Position numbers and translations under genes: made by a program
From: an uncultured Prevotellaceae bacterium
Lineage (GTDB): Bacteria; Bacteroidota; Bacteroidia; Bacteroidales; Bacteroidaceae
Direction: 5' to 3'
DNA length: 64,000 nt
Assembly: GCA_902792635.1 (NCBI GenBank)
Contig: CADBAG010000005.1
Location: 1,255 to 65,254, forward strand
Notes under the pieces: generated by a model
What the model was told of the DNA's origin: nothing
The model's input: the letters and a program-made list of their open reading frames with translations, nothing else
Database searches by the model: none
Shown here: positions 15,753 through 24,073 of the stretch, in pieces
Position numbering within the stretch: position 1 is the stretch's first letter
Layout: each line of letters starts with the position of its first letter

Positions 15753-18088
15753 TATTTGATATTCACTGATAACGGATGCTTAACATCATTCATAAAATTC
15801 TCGACGAGTTGCTTCCAAATCGTGAAGTTAGGCACATCGTACCGGCTCCACCCCGCACCAGCATAATAGGTGACAGGCTCGCCTTTATATCCGTCAATCT
15901 TTCCCACAAGGTTACGGTCATCAGGCGTCTTCCCTGTCTTCACATTATTATATGGGAACAGTGCTGCGACATAGATCTGAGAGCCATGTACATCGGGACG
16001 GTCGGTAGGATCAGCATAAGCCACCCAGTTGTTGCCCGTAGCCTCAGTTCCTTTGCCGTTGAGGACCACACCTGCACAGAAAGTGGTGGCTGCATTCATA
16101 TCATCATACCAGACCTTGATCTTGTTGAAGTGGCTTCCCTTATCCAAAGAGATCACGCGATGCTCCACTACCCCGTCCGCATTCTTGCCATATTCGAGGC
16201 AGACCGTGAAGCGCAAGGGACCATTGTCGAGAATATCATAATCGGTATAGCAATAAGGCAACACGAGTGTACCATTCTTGATATAAGCCGGGGTGCCACA
16301 GCCAAGCGTAGGACCTACCCCATAGCCATCCATTCCCCACGAACCATCATGGTCAAGATGGAAAGAGCCATTGTTATGAGCGGCCTGTGCCTCTTCCTTC
16401 CGCCCGTCTTTCTCCAAGGGAGCAGCATCGACATTACTCTGATGGTCCTTATAGTAACGATGATCAAGAACAAGCGTAGGAGCATCTTTCACCCATACAT
16501 CGATGCCGAACGACTTCTCACCTGTACGCTGTAAGGCCGGGCCATAGACACGATAAGCGCAACGATCATTCTCCCAAGCGATATCATCCTTGCGCATCTT
16601 ATAGAGCGCGCCCTTCACCTGGGGCTCCATCGTCTTAGGATAGCCCTTTGAAGCATAGACGGTCCAAGTTGAGCCCGGTAATACGTTAGCATCGATAAGC
16701 AGCTTACCATCATAAGAGAATTGGGTATCAAGCTCCTGTCCGGCTGCATTCTTGATAATAAACGGATCGTTTTCGCCGACACCCAACAACTTTCTCACAG
16801 CTGCGGCATCAACCTCCACTATCTGCGTGCGCGCTTCTGTGCTCGGATTGCTGATGACGATTGACACGGTCTTCGAAAGATTCTCTTTAGCCGTCAGCCA
16901 ACGATAATATTCACAACCTGCGAGCAGGAATGCGCCTACGCCAAAGTCTGCCTGTGAACTCTTGTTGATCGTCTGACCCGGGATAGCACGGTCACCAATA
17001 GGCTGCACATACCCTACACTGCCATCGGCCTGCAAAGCGCTATGAGAGAGATAAGTCCACGCCTTGGATACCGTCGGGAGATAATCGGTCTCAGAGAGTA
17101 GTCCATTGTTGATACCCCAGAGCAGTCCATAGGTAAAGAATGCGGTGCCACTCGTCTCCGGACCTGGCGCCATATCCTTATCGAGCATCGAGCGAGTCCA
17201 GTAGCCTTCGGGCTGTTGACAAGCTGCGACAGCATGAGCCAGCCTCTGATATTTCTTCACGAAGAAGTCGTAATGCTGATAGGTCTTCGGCATATCCTGA
17301 AGGACCTTAGCAAGACCAGCCAGCACCCAGCCATCACCGCGCGCCCAAAAGTCCTTGCCTCCGTTGTTGGCCTTATGCTTGGGGTAGACATAGCGGCCAT
17401 CACGAAAATAGAGCCCGGTCTCCTTATCAAGCATGATGCTGTCCGAATACTGGAGGTTATCATAGATCTTATCAAGATACTTGATATCACCTGTAAGCTT
17501 ATACATCTTCGTCAGCGTAGGCATCACCATATAGAGTGCATCGGCCCACCACCAATAGTCATTGGCCTTGGAGTCAGCCTCATAGCTCATCACTTCCTTG
17601 GCGCGTGCAACCTTCTTTCTTGCCGGAGCAATGTTGTAAAGATCCATAAACGTCTGGAAACAAATCTGCCAGTCGCCAAAGAGCACATGCTGCTGATCCT
17701 CGCCATATTGTTTATACTGCCACTTCGAAGGATCTTTCTCCGTAGCGCCCGACCACTTATTATAGTCAGCCCATGCCAAGGAATAATTCATCCATGTCTT
17801 AGCTTTCTGCTTGGCAGCAGCCGACTTTATCTCATTGTTGAAGAGCTTGTACGCCTCCATGTTTCCTGTATGGTAAGCGGCCCAGTTCCAGAAAGAAGGC
17901 GTCTTATAGGAATTATGACTCTGCCAATAATCGTTGACCTTGATAATTGTCTGTTCAACCTTCTCTCTCTCCGATGCATTGCTTGCCGTAGAAGCGTTAG
18001 CCTTTGAAGAGGTTCTTGAGAAAGAAGGAAGAGACAGAAACGTTGCCCCCACAAGGAGCAAGACTCTAAACGTATTCAATGTTTTCAT
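15752..18088 (-). CDS. GH105 unsaturated uronyl hydrolase fused to DUF4861
   Basis: 778 residues with a signal peptide. Residues about 45-400 are a GH105 (alpha/alpha)6 barrel: GEDQQHVLFGDWQ, the DYWWWADALYM segment with the expected catalytic Asp, and FWARGDGWVLAGLAKVL. Residues about 405-775 are a DUF4861 beta-rich domain (DIAWENDRCAYRVYGPAL, GWGMD-like and VWYDDMN segments). GH105 removes 4,5-unsaturated glucuronate or galacturonate from oligosaccharides made by lyases. The same fusion recurs in Bacteroidetes pectin and arabinogalactan loci. It stops on the start of the unrecognised protein and begins 49 bases after DUF2264. Confidence 0.9.
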   Translation of the reverse strand: MKTLNTFRVLLLVGATFLSLPSFSRTSSKANASTASNASEREKVEQTIIKVNDYWQSHNSYKTPSFWNWAAYHTGNMEAYKLFNNEIKSAAAKQKAKTWMNYSLAWADYNKWSGATEKDPSKWQYKQYGEDQQHVLFGDWQICFQTFMDLYNIAPARKKVARAKEVMSYEADSKANDYWWWADALYMVMPTLTKMYKLTGDIKYLDKIYDNLQYSDSIMLDKETGLYFRDGRYVYPKHKANNGGKDFWARGDGWVLAGLAKVLQDMPKTYQHYDFFVKKYQRLAHAVAACQQPEGYWTRSMLDKDMAPGPETSGTAFFTYGLLWGINNGLLSETDYLPTVSKAWTYLSHSALQADGSVGYVQPIGDRAIPGQTINKSSQADFGVGAFLLAGCEYYRWLTAKENLSKTVSIVISNPSTEARTQIVEVDAAAVRKLLGVGENDPFIIKNAAGQELDTQFSYDGKLLIDANVLPGSTWTVYASKGYPKTMEPQVKGALYKMRKDDIAWENDRCAYRVYGPALQRTGEKSFGIDVWVKDAPTLVLDHRYYKDHQSNVDAAPLEKDGRKEEAQAAHNNGSFHLDHDGSWGMDGYGVGPTLGCGTPAYIKNGTLVLPYCYTDYDILDNGPLRFTVCLEYGKNADGVVEHRVISLDKGSHFNKIKVWYDDMNAATTFCAGVVLNGKGTEATGNNWVAYADPTDRPDVHGSQIYVAALFPYNNVKTGKTPDDRNLVGKIDGYKGEPVTYYAGAGWSRYDVPNFTIWKQLVENFMNDVKHPLSVNIK

Positions 18089-18137
18089 TTAGACAGGTTA
18101 TTTGTTTCTGTATATACGTTTATCTTTTGAATTTTAC

Positions 18138-19397
18138 TTACCACTTGTCTGGGGTCTTAATATTATCCGCCCAGCGATGGTCCTTCGGGAAAGGCTTACC
18201 GTTCCACGCTTTGACCTGTGTCCAAGGCTGCGGAGCATCGGTCCAGAAAGGATCGGTAGCAGGCAAGCCGAGCGGCATGAAGACAAGCGAGGTCATGTAG
18301 AGAGAGCCATTGTTCGTATACCAGTCGGCTACATTAGGCTGATGACCGCAGAAGCCGATCGTCAGATAACCACCTTCATTAAAGTTGTTCTGCTGATCGA
18401 ACATACGATGGAGCGACTTCGTCAAGGCAGCGCGCACCTGTCCGTTACTCAGATCCTTCGGCAGTTTTTTGTACCACGCCATCAAAGCCAACGGCTGCAT
18501 GGCTGCCATACGATAAGGGATGCTGCGACCAAAGACGGGAAAGGTACCATCAGGTGAGATGAAACGCTCTAAGACAATGGCATATTTCTGACAGCGAAGC
18601 AACTCACGGTCCCAGTATTTCTGATAGTCGAGACGCGAGTTGACCTTTGCATCGACCATAGCCTGTAAGGTCTCGAGGTACATCGGATGGAAGACATAGG
18701 AACTGTAGTAATCGAAGGCGAAGTGGGGTCCATCTGCATACCAACCATCGCCAGTATACCACTCCTCCACCTTACGGCAAGCAGAGTTGACACGATACTC
18801 ATCATAGTCAGCTCCAGCTTTAGCTAAGAAGCTCTCGATCGTTGAAGAGAACAACAACCAGTTGGTATAAGGCGGGTCTATCTTGCGCAGTTTCTTAAAC
18901 TCGGTGAAATAGCGCTGCTTGGTAGTTTCATCAAGCGGCATCCACAATGCATCGTAAGCACGGAGGAAACTTTCTGCGATATAGGCGGCATCTACAAGGT
19001 TCTGTCCGCCTATACCCCAACAGAGATAATCTGGACTCTTGGGGTCCACCGCATTCTTATAGGAAGCTAATGCCCATTCGCGGAGTTGGGCACGCTGTTT
19101 GCCTTCAGCCGTACCGTCATCGGGGAGTGAAATCCACGGGGCAATACCCGCCATCAGACGGCCGAAGCACTCCATGTAGAGCACTTTCTTGTTACGGTTG
19201 TCGAAAGACGGACTGAACTCAGTCTGCATCTTGGCTTGCAGTTCGCCTTTCGACATATTCTCCAACACAGGCTGTGCCATCTTCCAAGCCAGTGAACTCC
19301 AATACTCACGGTCTGTCTGGATTTTCTTTGATTTGGCCGACACCGGCACAAGCAACAAGGTAAGCAAGCACACGGTCAGGACTATTGTTCTCTTCAT
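18138..19397 (-). CDS. DUF2264 family glycan-degradation protein
   Basis: 419 residues with a signal peptide ending near VSAKS. The DUF2264 pattern is clear: LYMECFGRLMAGIAPWISLPDDG, a CWGIGGQNLVDAAYI helix, NWLLFSSTIESFLAK, DGWYADGPHFAFDYYSSYVFHP and AVFGRSIPYR-like (VFGRSIPYRMAAMQPLAL). The fold is an alpha toroid. Some members act as beta-glucuronidases (the CAZy GH154 link is from memory and should be checked). As the first gene of an operon with GH105 and GH97 it fits a glucuronate-bearing side chain, as in arabinogalactan or rhamnogalacturonan. A -7 promoter element lies 38 bases upstream. Confidence 0.85.
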   Translation of the reverse strand: MKRTIVLTVCLLTLLLVPVSAKSKKIQTDREYWSSLAWKMAQPVLENMSKGELQAKMQTEFSPSFDNRNKKVLYMECFGRLMAGIAPWISLPDDGTAEGKQRAQLREWALASYKNAVDPKSPDYLCWGIGGQNLVDAAYIAESFLRAYDALWMPLDETTKQRYFTEFKKLRKIDPPYTNWLLFSSTIESFLAKAGADYDEYRVNSACRKVEEWYTGDGWYADGPHFAFDYYSSYVFHPMYLETLQAMVDAKVNSRLDYQKYWDRELLRCQKYAIVLERFISPDGTFPVFGRSIPYRMAAMQPLALMAWYKKLPKDLSNGQVRAALTKSLHRMFDQQNNFNEGGYLTIGFCGHQPNVADWYTNNGSLYMTSLVFMPLGLPATDPFWTDAPQPWTQVKAWNGKPFPKDHRWADNIKTPDKW

Positions 19398-19434
19398 TTA
19401 TGTAGTTTTTAGAATTAATTCCGTTATTCACCTA

Positions 19435-19442
19435 CAAAGTTA
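19435..19442 (-). promoter_or_regulatory. promoter -7 element of the uronide operon
   Basis: TAACTTTG on the minus strand, 38 bases before the DUF2264 ATG (19397). The spacing to a possible TTTG at 19470-19467 is 24, longer than consensus, which would fit an activator-dependent promoter. Confidence 0.55.
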
Positions 19443-19667
19443 ATGAATAATTGAGAGATATCAATACAAAAGGGCAAAAAAAGAAGAGGCCTAACCAAGC
19501 CTTCCCTAAAGGGAAGGATGTTGATTACATTATCCAGCCGTTTAAAACCGCCAATGAATGGCTCTGACAACGAATGGCTCTTTAACATATCAACATTCCC
19601 CCCCTCGGGGTTACTCCCCCTTCTTGCTAAAGGGGGCCGGAGGGTTGACACTTAGGGGGGCTTTATA
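19443..19667. repeat. gene-free stretch with short palindromes
   Basis: It lies between the uronide operon promoter and the tyrA stop. It holds CTTCCCTAAAGGGAAG (about 19501-19516), a near-direct repeat of AATGAATGGCTCT/CGAATGGCTCT, and CCCCCTTCTTGCTAAAGGGGG (about 19616-19636), a hairpin that may end tyrA transcription. Confidence 0.5.
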
Positions 19668-20456
19668 TTATTTTTCTTCTTGCTGCTTTACATTCTTTCG
19701 AATCTTCGTCAGATACGCCTTCATCCCGGCAGCATCTTTATTGTCGATGATCTGCAAGAGCTCCTTCAACTCTGTGCGGATCTGTGCCACCTGGTCGTGG
19801 GTGTAAGGGTTGAAGAGAATCTCCTGGAGGAGATAATCGTCTTCGGAAAGTACACCACGCGCAATCTGCATGTGGCGCTTGAACGTCGTACCCGGTGCAT
19901 CCTGCGGCTTCATGACAGCAGCAAAAACAAATGTGGAGACGAACGGGATACTCAGCGAGTAAGCCACCGTGCGGTCATGCTCGTCGAACGTATATTCGTA
20001 AATATGGAGACCCAAGCGCTGATAGAGATCCTTGAAGAAGATACGCCCCATGTAATCGCCCTCACTGATGATGATTGCGTTCTCCTCAGAGAGCTGGTTG
20101 AGGTTGGCAAAGGTCGGACCGAACATCGGGTGGGTAGAGACGTAAGGATGGCCCGACCGCTCATAATAATCCTTCAGCCCCGTCTTCACGGACGAGATGT
20201 CGGAGATGATGCAGTCCTTCGGCAGATAAGGCAGGATCTCGTCGAAGGCTGACTTCGTGAACTTCACAGTCACTGCATTGATAACCAGCTCCGGGGCAAA
20301 AGCTTTCACCTCATCCATTGTCGTGAAGCGCTGACAATTGTAGGTGAAGCGCAGGCGTTTAGGATCACGCTCGATCACTGCTACCTCATGATCAAAACTC
20401 AGTAAGTCGATAAAGAAGGAACCCATCTTACCGGCTCCCATAATCAATATTTTCAT
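19668..20456 (-). CDS. tyrA: prephenate dehydrogenase
   Basis: A 262-residue NAD(P)-dependent enzyme of tyrosine synthesis. The N-terminal dinucleotide fold is MKILIMGAGKMGSFF, followed by ISDISSVKTGLKDYY, STHPMFGPTFANL (substrate-binding His and Pro) and DEHDRTVAYSLSIPF. The ATG at 20456 starts directly on the Rossmann strand; the frame continues upstream through the intercistronic hairpin and is not used. It is the last gene of the aromatic operon, 84 bases after the DAHP synthase-chorismate mutase gene. No ACT domain is seen, so feedback control probably lies elsewhere. Confidence 0.92.
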   Translation of the reverse strand: MKILIMGAGKMGSFFIDLLSFDHEVAVIERDPKRLRFTYNCQRFTTMDEVKAFAPELVINAVTVKFTKSAFDEILPYLPKDCIISDISSVKTGLKDYYERSGHPYVSTHPMFGPTFANLNQLSEENAIIISEGDYMGRIFFKDLYQRLGLHIYEYTFDEHDRTVAYSLSIPFVSTFVFAAVMKPQDAPGTTFKRHMQIARGVLSEDDYLLQEILFNPYTHDQVAQIRTELKELLQIIDNKDAAGMKAYLTKIRKNVKQQEEK

Positions 20457-20496
20457 CTGTTTGTTTTTTCGTAAATGGTACTCTGTATAGCCGTGG

Positions 20497-20520
20497 GTGG
20501 CCGCCACTGTGGGCGGCCAC
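20497..20520 (-). repeat. intercistronic hairpin before tyrA
   Basis: GTGGCCGCC and GGCGGCCAC are fully complementary around a 6-base loop, between the DAHP synthase gene and tyrA. No T-run follows on the minus strand, so it may adjust mRNA stability or tyrA level. Confidence 0.7.
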
Positions 20521-20540
20521 TGCAACCTATACCCTGCACC

Positions 20541-21611
20541 CTATTCGTTGACGATCTGCAACTGCTGACGCACGCTCTCCTCGTGGACGAGCTCGAACAT
20601 GTGGGCGGCAAACTCCGGTGACATGCCACAGAGAGAAGCCTGAGCACCGCGCTTCTCAAGGATCTCACCATAACGGCTTGCCTGAAGCACGGTCATGTTA
20701 TGCTCCTTCTTGAATGTACCGATCTCACGGCACACACGGAAACGCTTAGCTAAGAGGTCCATGAGCTGGTTATCGATCTCATCAATCTGCGAGCGCAGCT
20801 GACGAATACCCTCTGTTGTTGTATGTTCACTTCTCACAACCAAAAGACTTAAGATATAATCAAGGATATCGGGCGTGACCTGCTGCTTGGCATCGCTCCA
20901 AGCGCAATCAGGATCGCAGTGGCTCTCTACGATAAGGCCATCGAAGCCGAGGTCCATAGCCTGCTGACAAAGCGGTGCAATGAGGTCGCGGCGTCCGCCG
21001 ATATGACTGGGGTCGCAGAGGATAGGAAGATCAGGAATACGGCGATGGAGCTCGATAGGAATCTGCCACATCGGGAGGTTACGATAGATCTTCTTGTCGT
21101 AGCTCGAGAAGCCGCGGTGGATAGCGCCGAGACGCTTCACACCTGCCTGGTTGATGCGCTGCATACCGCCAATCCAAAGCTCGAGGTCAGGGTTCACGGG
21201 GTTCTTGATGAGTACGGGGCCCTCATAGCCTTTCAGACTGTCTGCCAAGTCTTGCATGGCGAAGGGGTTAGCAGCCGTACGAGCTCCAATCCAAAGGATA
21301 TCAACACCATACTTCTGGCACAGTTCCACATGCTCAGGAGTAGCCACCTCCGTAGCGATGAGCATGCCTGTCTCTTTCTTCACTTCCTGCAGCCAAGGCA
21401 GAGCTTTCTCACCGTTGCCCTCGAAACCTCCGGGCTTTGTGCGGGGTTTCCACACGCCGGCGCGGAACATATGGCAGCCTTTGGCAGCAAGCTCACGGGC
21501 TGTGGTCATCACTTGCTCTTCAGTCTCGGCAGAGCATGGGCCGGCTATCACTAATGGGCGCTCACCGCCATTGTCGGACGGGAGATTGAGGGGTTCGAGA
21601 TCTAATTCCAT
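20541..21611 (-). CDS. DAHP synthase fused to chorismate mutase
   Basis: A 356-residue bifunctional enzyme. Residues about 1-260 are a short-type (KDO8P-like) 3-deoxy-7-phosphoheptulonate synthase: PLVIAGPCSAE, MFRAGVWKPRTKPGGFEG, WIGARTAANPF, LIKNPVNPD, CDPSHIGGRRD. Residues about 270-356 are an AroQ chorismate mutase helical domain: IRQLRSQIDEIDNQLMDLLAKR, and IGTFKKEH. The fusion joins the first committed step of the shikimate pathway to the branch point for Phe and Tyr. Such fusions are commonly controlled by prephenate or chorismate binding to the mutase part. Third in the operon. Confidence 0.94.
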   Translation of the reverse strand: MELDLEPLNLPSDNGGERPLVIAGPCSAETEEQVMTTARELAAKGCHMFRAGVWKPRTKPGGFEGNGEKALPWLQEVKKETGMLIATEVATPEHVELCQKYGVDILWIGARTAANPFAMQDLADSLKGYEGPVLIKNPVNPDLELWIGGMQRINQAGVKRLGAIHRGFSSYDKKIYRNLPMWQIPIELHRRIPDLPILCDPSHIGGRRDLIAPLCQQAMDLGFDGLIVESHCDPDCAWSDAKQQVTPDILDYILSLLVVRSEHTTTEGIRQLRSQIDEIDNQLMDLLAKRFRVCREIGTFKKEHNMTVLQASRYGEILEKRGAQASLCGMSPEFAAHMFELVHEESVRQQLQIVNE

Positions 21612-21630
21612 AGTATATAATTTTTAATTT

Positions 21631-21694
21631 ATAATTACTAATTTGTAATTGGTTCTTTATTAATTACTAATTGATAATTACTAATTTGTAATTG
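21631..21694. repeat. 21-bp direct repeat in an AT-rich spacer
   Basis: The same 21 bases (core AATTACTAATTTGTAATTG) occur at 21631-21651 and 21674-21694, 43 bases apart, with degenerate copies continuing into the aminotransferase 3' end (to about 21730). The last residues of the aminotransferase are encoded by this repeat. Confidence 0.75.
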
Positions 21695-21695
21695 A

Positions 21696-22871
21696 CTAAT
21701 TATTAATTAGTGATTTGTAATTAGTAATTCTCCTGAGCGCTTCTTTCATCTTCTCGTCCTTGGCGCAGAGGCTGATGCGGATGTAGCGCTTGCCGTTGTT
21801 TCCGAAGATGAATCCCGGAGTGATGAAGACATGAGCCTTATGGAGCACTGCCTCCGTGAGGTCTTCCACATCAGCATACTTGTCGGGGATGCGGCCCCAG
21901 AGAAACATACCAACCTGTGTGGGATCGAAGGTACAGCCAAGTGCTCTCATAATATCTTCTGCAATGACACGGCGGCGGCGATAGTTCTCAATATTGTTCT
22001 CGCGGTGCCACTCGGGTGTGTTTGTATTGAAAGCCTCGGCAGCAGCAAGCTGAATGCCACGGAAGGTACCGTTCTCGATGTTGCTCTGGATCTTGAACAT
22101 CCAAGAGATGTAATCCTTGTTGCTGATCATCATTGCCACACGCCAACCCGGCATGTTGTGGCTCTTCGACATCGAATTGAACTCGATGCAGCAGTCCTTG
22201 GCTCCCGGCACCTGCATGATACTCAGCGGATGCTCATTGAGGATGAGAGAGTAAGGATTGTCGTTCACCACGAGGATGTCGTGCTTCTTGGCAAAAGCCA
22301 CGAGTTTCTCGAAGGTCTCCATGCGTGCGTTGCCGCCCGTGGGCATGTTCGGATAGTTGGTCCACATCACCTTCACCCCCGTCAGGTCCATGCGCTCCAG
22401 CTGGTCGAAGTCGGGTTGCCATCCGTTGTCCTCGCGGAGGTCATAGTTGACGATCTGTGTACCGAAGATCTTGTTCACTGCTGTATAAGTAGGATAACCA
22501 GGATCCGGGATAAGCACCTTGTCACCGGGGTTGCAGAAAGCAAGTGTGACGTACATGATACCTTCCTTCGAGCCAATGATCGGCTGAACCTCCGTCATGG
22601 GATCTACTTCCACGCCATAGGTACGCTTGTAGAAGCCTGCCATAGCCTTGTGGAGCTCAGGCAGTCCGCTCGTAGGCTGATAGCCGTGTGCATTGGGGTC
22701 GTGAGCCACCTCACAGAGTTTGTCAATGGTCTGCTTCGAAGGCGGCATGTCGGGTGAACCGATGGCGAGGGAGATGATGTCCTGACCCTCGGCGTTGAGT
22801 TTTGCTACTTCTTTCAGTTTACGGCTGAAATAGTATTCCTGGATACTGTTTACTCTTGATGCTGGTTTCAT
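21696..22871 (-). CDS. class I/II aminotransferase of the aromatic operon
   Basis: A 391-residue PLP enzyme: ISLAIGSPDMPPS, GYQPTSGLPELHKAM, NYPNMPTG, VNDNPYSLI, and EFNSMSKSHNMPGWRVA with the PLP-binding lysine. The sequence resembles the LL-diaminopimelate/aspartate aminotransferase group. Its place between pheA and DAHP synthase-chorismate mutase argues for transamination of prephenate, phenylpyruvate or hydroxyphenylpyruvate. It starts 3 bases after the pheA stop. The C-terminal ITNYKSLINN is encoded by the AT-rich repeat and probably lies outside the fold. Confidence 0.9.
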   Translation of the reverse strand: MKPASRVNSIQEYYFSRKLKEVAKLNAEGQDIISLAIGSPDMPPSKQTIDKLCEVAHDPNAHGYQPTSGLPELHKAMAGFYKRTYGVEVDPMTEVQPIIGSKEGIMYVTLAFCNPGDKVLIPDPGYPTYTAVNKIFGTQIVNYDLREDNGWQPDFDQLERMDLTGVKVMWTNYPNMPTGGNARMETFEKLVAFAKKHDILVVNDNPYSLILNEHPLSIMQVPGAKDCCIEFNSMSKSHNMPGWRVAMMISNKDYISWMFKIQSNIENGTFRGIQLAAAEAFNTNTPEWHRENNIENYRRRRVIAEDIMRALGCTFDPTQVGMFLWGRIPDKYADVEDLTEAVLHKAHVFITPGFIFGNNGKRYIRISLCAKDEKMKEALRRITNYKSLINN

Positions 22872-22874
22872 ATC

Positions 22875-23705
22875 TTATACTGCTTTATATTCACCTAAGA
22901 TTTTTATTGCTTTGACAAGGGGTGTTATGGCGTCTATCGACTGTCGGTATCGGATGAGGTCGTCGTAGGTCACGTCGACATAGAACATATACTCCCATTC
23001 GTGGCCGATGACCGGTAGCGACTGTATCTTCGTCAGGTTGATGTCGTAGAAACTGAGGATCGTAAGGACCTTTGACAGAGAGCCTTCAGAGTGAGGGAGC
23101 GTGAAGACGATACTCGACTTGTTGACATCGTTCAATGGACGGAGATAATCGGCTTTGCGCGGATCAGTGACGACAAGGAAGCGCGTGAAGTTGTGCTTGT
23201 TGTCCTCAATGTGGTCTTCCAAGACTTTCAAGCCGTACATCTTCGCTGCATCAGCATGACAGATAGCGGCCCAGCCGTGGCATTGATGCTCGTGGATGTA
23301 CTTGGCACTTCCTGCTGTATCCTCTGCCTCGACGACTTTCAGTTCCTCGTGGGTAGAGAGGTAGTCGCGGCACTGCATCAGTGCTACGGGATGGGAGTGC
23401 ACCTCACTGATTGTGCTCCAGTCGTCATCCGACAAGCAGCAGATGCAATGAGTGATATGGAGCTTATGCTCCCCCACGATCGTCGTGCCGCTGTCGCGCA
23501 GCAGCTCGTAGTTGTGGAGCAAGGAACCGGCAATGGTGTTCTCTATCGCCGTCATGCCTATAACCGTAGGGTCGCTCTTGATGCTCTCGAACACTTGCTC
23601 AAAGGTATCGCAACAGATAAGCTGTACCTGTTCACCTTTGAAGTATTCGTGCGCCGCGATGTCGTGAAACGACCCTAACATGCCTTGTATCGCTACTCTC
23701 TTCAT
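22875..23705 (-). CDS. pheA: prephenate dehydratase with ACT domain
   Basis: A 276-residue enzyme that turns prephenate into phenylpyruvate. The catalytic half has VAIQGMLGSFHDIAA, AIENTIAGSLLHNYELL and the Thr-Arg-Phe motif in HNFTRFLVV. Residues about 195-276 form an ACT domain (SIVFTLPHSEGSLSKVLTIL, YDINLTKIQSLPV), the usual site of phenylalanine feedback. No chorismate mutase part is present; that activity is supplied two genes downstream. It is the first structural gene after the attenuator, so enzyme activity and transcription are probably both tuned to aromatic amino acids. Confidence 0.94.
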   Translation of the reverse strand: MKRVAIQGMLGSFHDIAAHEYFKGEQVQLICCDTFEQVFESIKSDPTVIGMTAIENTIAGSLLHNYELLRDSGTTIVGEHKLHITHCICCLSDDDWSTISEVHSHPVALMQCRDYLSTHEELKVVEAEDTAGSAKYIHEHQCHGWAAICHADAAKMYGLKVLEDHIEDNKHNFTRFLVVTDPRKADYLRPLNDVNKSSIVFTLPHSEGSLSKVLTILSFYDINLTKIQSLPVIGHEWEYMFYVDVTYDDLIRYRQSIDAITPLVKAIKILGEYKAV

Positions 23706-23793
23706 AATATCTTGTCTTTCTTTATCTTTTTTCTTGAGCCATGCTCAATGTTTTCTTTATTCTTTGTTCTTTATTCTTTAGCGTATGCGTTAC

Positions 23794-23828
23794 AAAAAAT
23801 CCCGCTCCATAACATCTATGAAGCGGGA
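23794..23828 (-). terminator. attenuator terminator before pheA
   Basis: On the minus strand TCCCGCTTCA (23828-23819), a 9-base loop, TGGAGCGGGA (23809-23800), then six T residues (23799-23794). It stops 88 bases before the pheA ATG and no gene precedes it other than the leader peptide, so its job is to prevent entry into the operon. Confidence 0.85.
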
Positions 23829-23880
23829 CCTTGTATGCAAACCTTCTTGTGAGGTTGTATCTCTAAGTCTTAAGTTGAAA

Positions 23881-23955
23881 TTACACGCAACTTCCCGCTT
23901 CACAATTTCTTGCAAAGTAAAAATAATAATAGGAGTATGTTGCGTAAAACTTCAT
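23881..23955 (-). CDS. Phe/Tyr-rich leader peptide of the aromatic operon
   Basis: A 24-codon frame, ATG at 23955-23953 and TAA at 23883-23881. It is too short for routine gene calling. It contains six Tyr and three Phe codons; residues 9-14 read YYYFYF. The promoter at 23984-24015 predicts a start near 23977, leaving a 20-base untranslated leader. The antiterminator segment (23902-23893) lies inside the peptide's last codons, 11 bases beyond the aromatic run. A ribosome stalled there for lack of Tyr-tRNA or Phe-tRNA would leave that segment free; one reaching the stop codon would cover it. This is the logic of the trp and phe leaders of enteric bacteria. Confidence 0.85.
   Translation of the reverse strand: MKFYATYSYYYFYFARNCEAGSCV
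23893..23902 (-). promoter_or_regulatory. antiterminator segment of the attenuator
   Basis: TGAAGCGGGA on the minus strand is the exact reverse complement of the 5' arm of the terminator (23828-23819). Pairing of the two, across 64 bases, would remove the terminator hairpin. Confidence 0.8.
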
Positions 23956-23983
23956 AATCGTCTTATTCTTGTTAAATCAATGG

Positions 23984-24015
23984 CAAAATTATAGTTTTTC
24001 TTTAAAACTTGCAAG
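23984..24015 (-). promoter_or_regulatory. promoter of the aromatic operon
   Basis: On the minus strand CTTG (24015-24012), 20 bases, TAATTTTG (23991-23984). It predicts a start near 23977, just upstream of the leader peptide. The inferior match at 23913-23920 falls within the leader peptide and is not needed. Confidence 0.65.
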
Positions 24016-24044
24016 AAAAAAGGCGAAAAAATTTTCGAAATGAC

Positions 24045-24052
24045 TAAATTTG
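24045..24052 (+). promoter_or_regulatory. promoter -7 element of the 24.1-kb gene
   Basis: TAAATTTG, 21 bases before ATG 24074. It is back to back with the aromatic operon promoter. Confidence 0.6.
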
Positions 24053-24073
24053 CACGAAAAGGACACAAATATC

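Noticed and set aside
20457-20525. Upstream extension of tyrA by 23 codons
   Set aside because: It crosses the intercistronic hairpin, and the Rossmann strand begins at Met 20456.
23795-23905. Alternative leader frame starting GTG at about 23903 on the minus strand
   Set aside because: It lacks an aromatic run and runs through the terminator; the ATG frame at 23955 fits promoter and antiterminator better.
23785-23920. T-box or other tRNA-sensing riboswitch before pheA
   Set aside because: The Phe/Tyr-rich leader peptide plus paired antiterminator and terminator explain the region fully, and no T-box consensus is seen.
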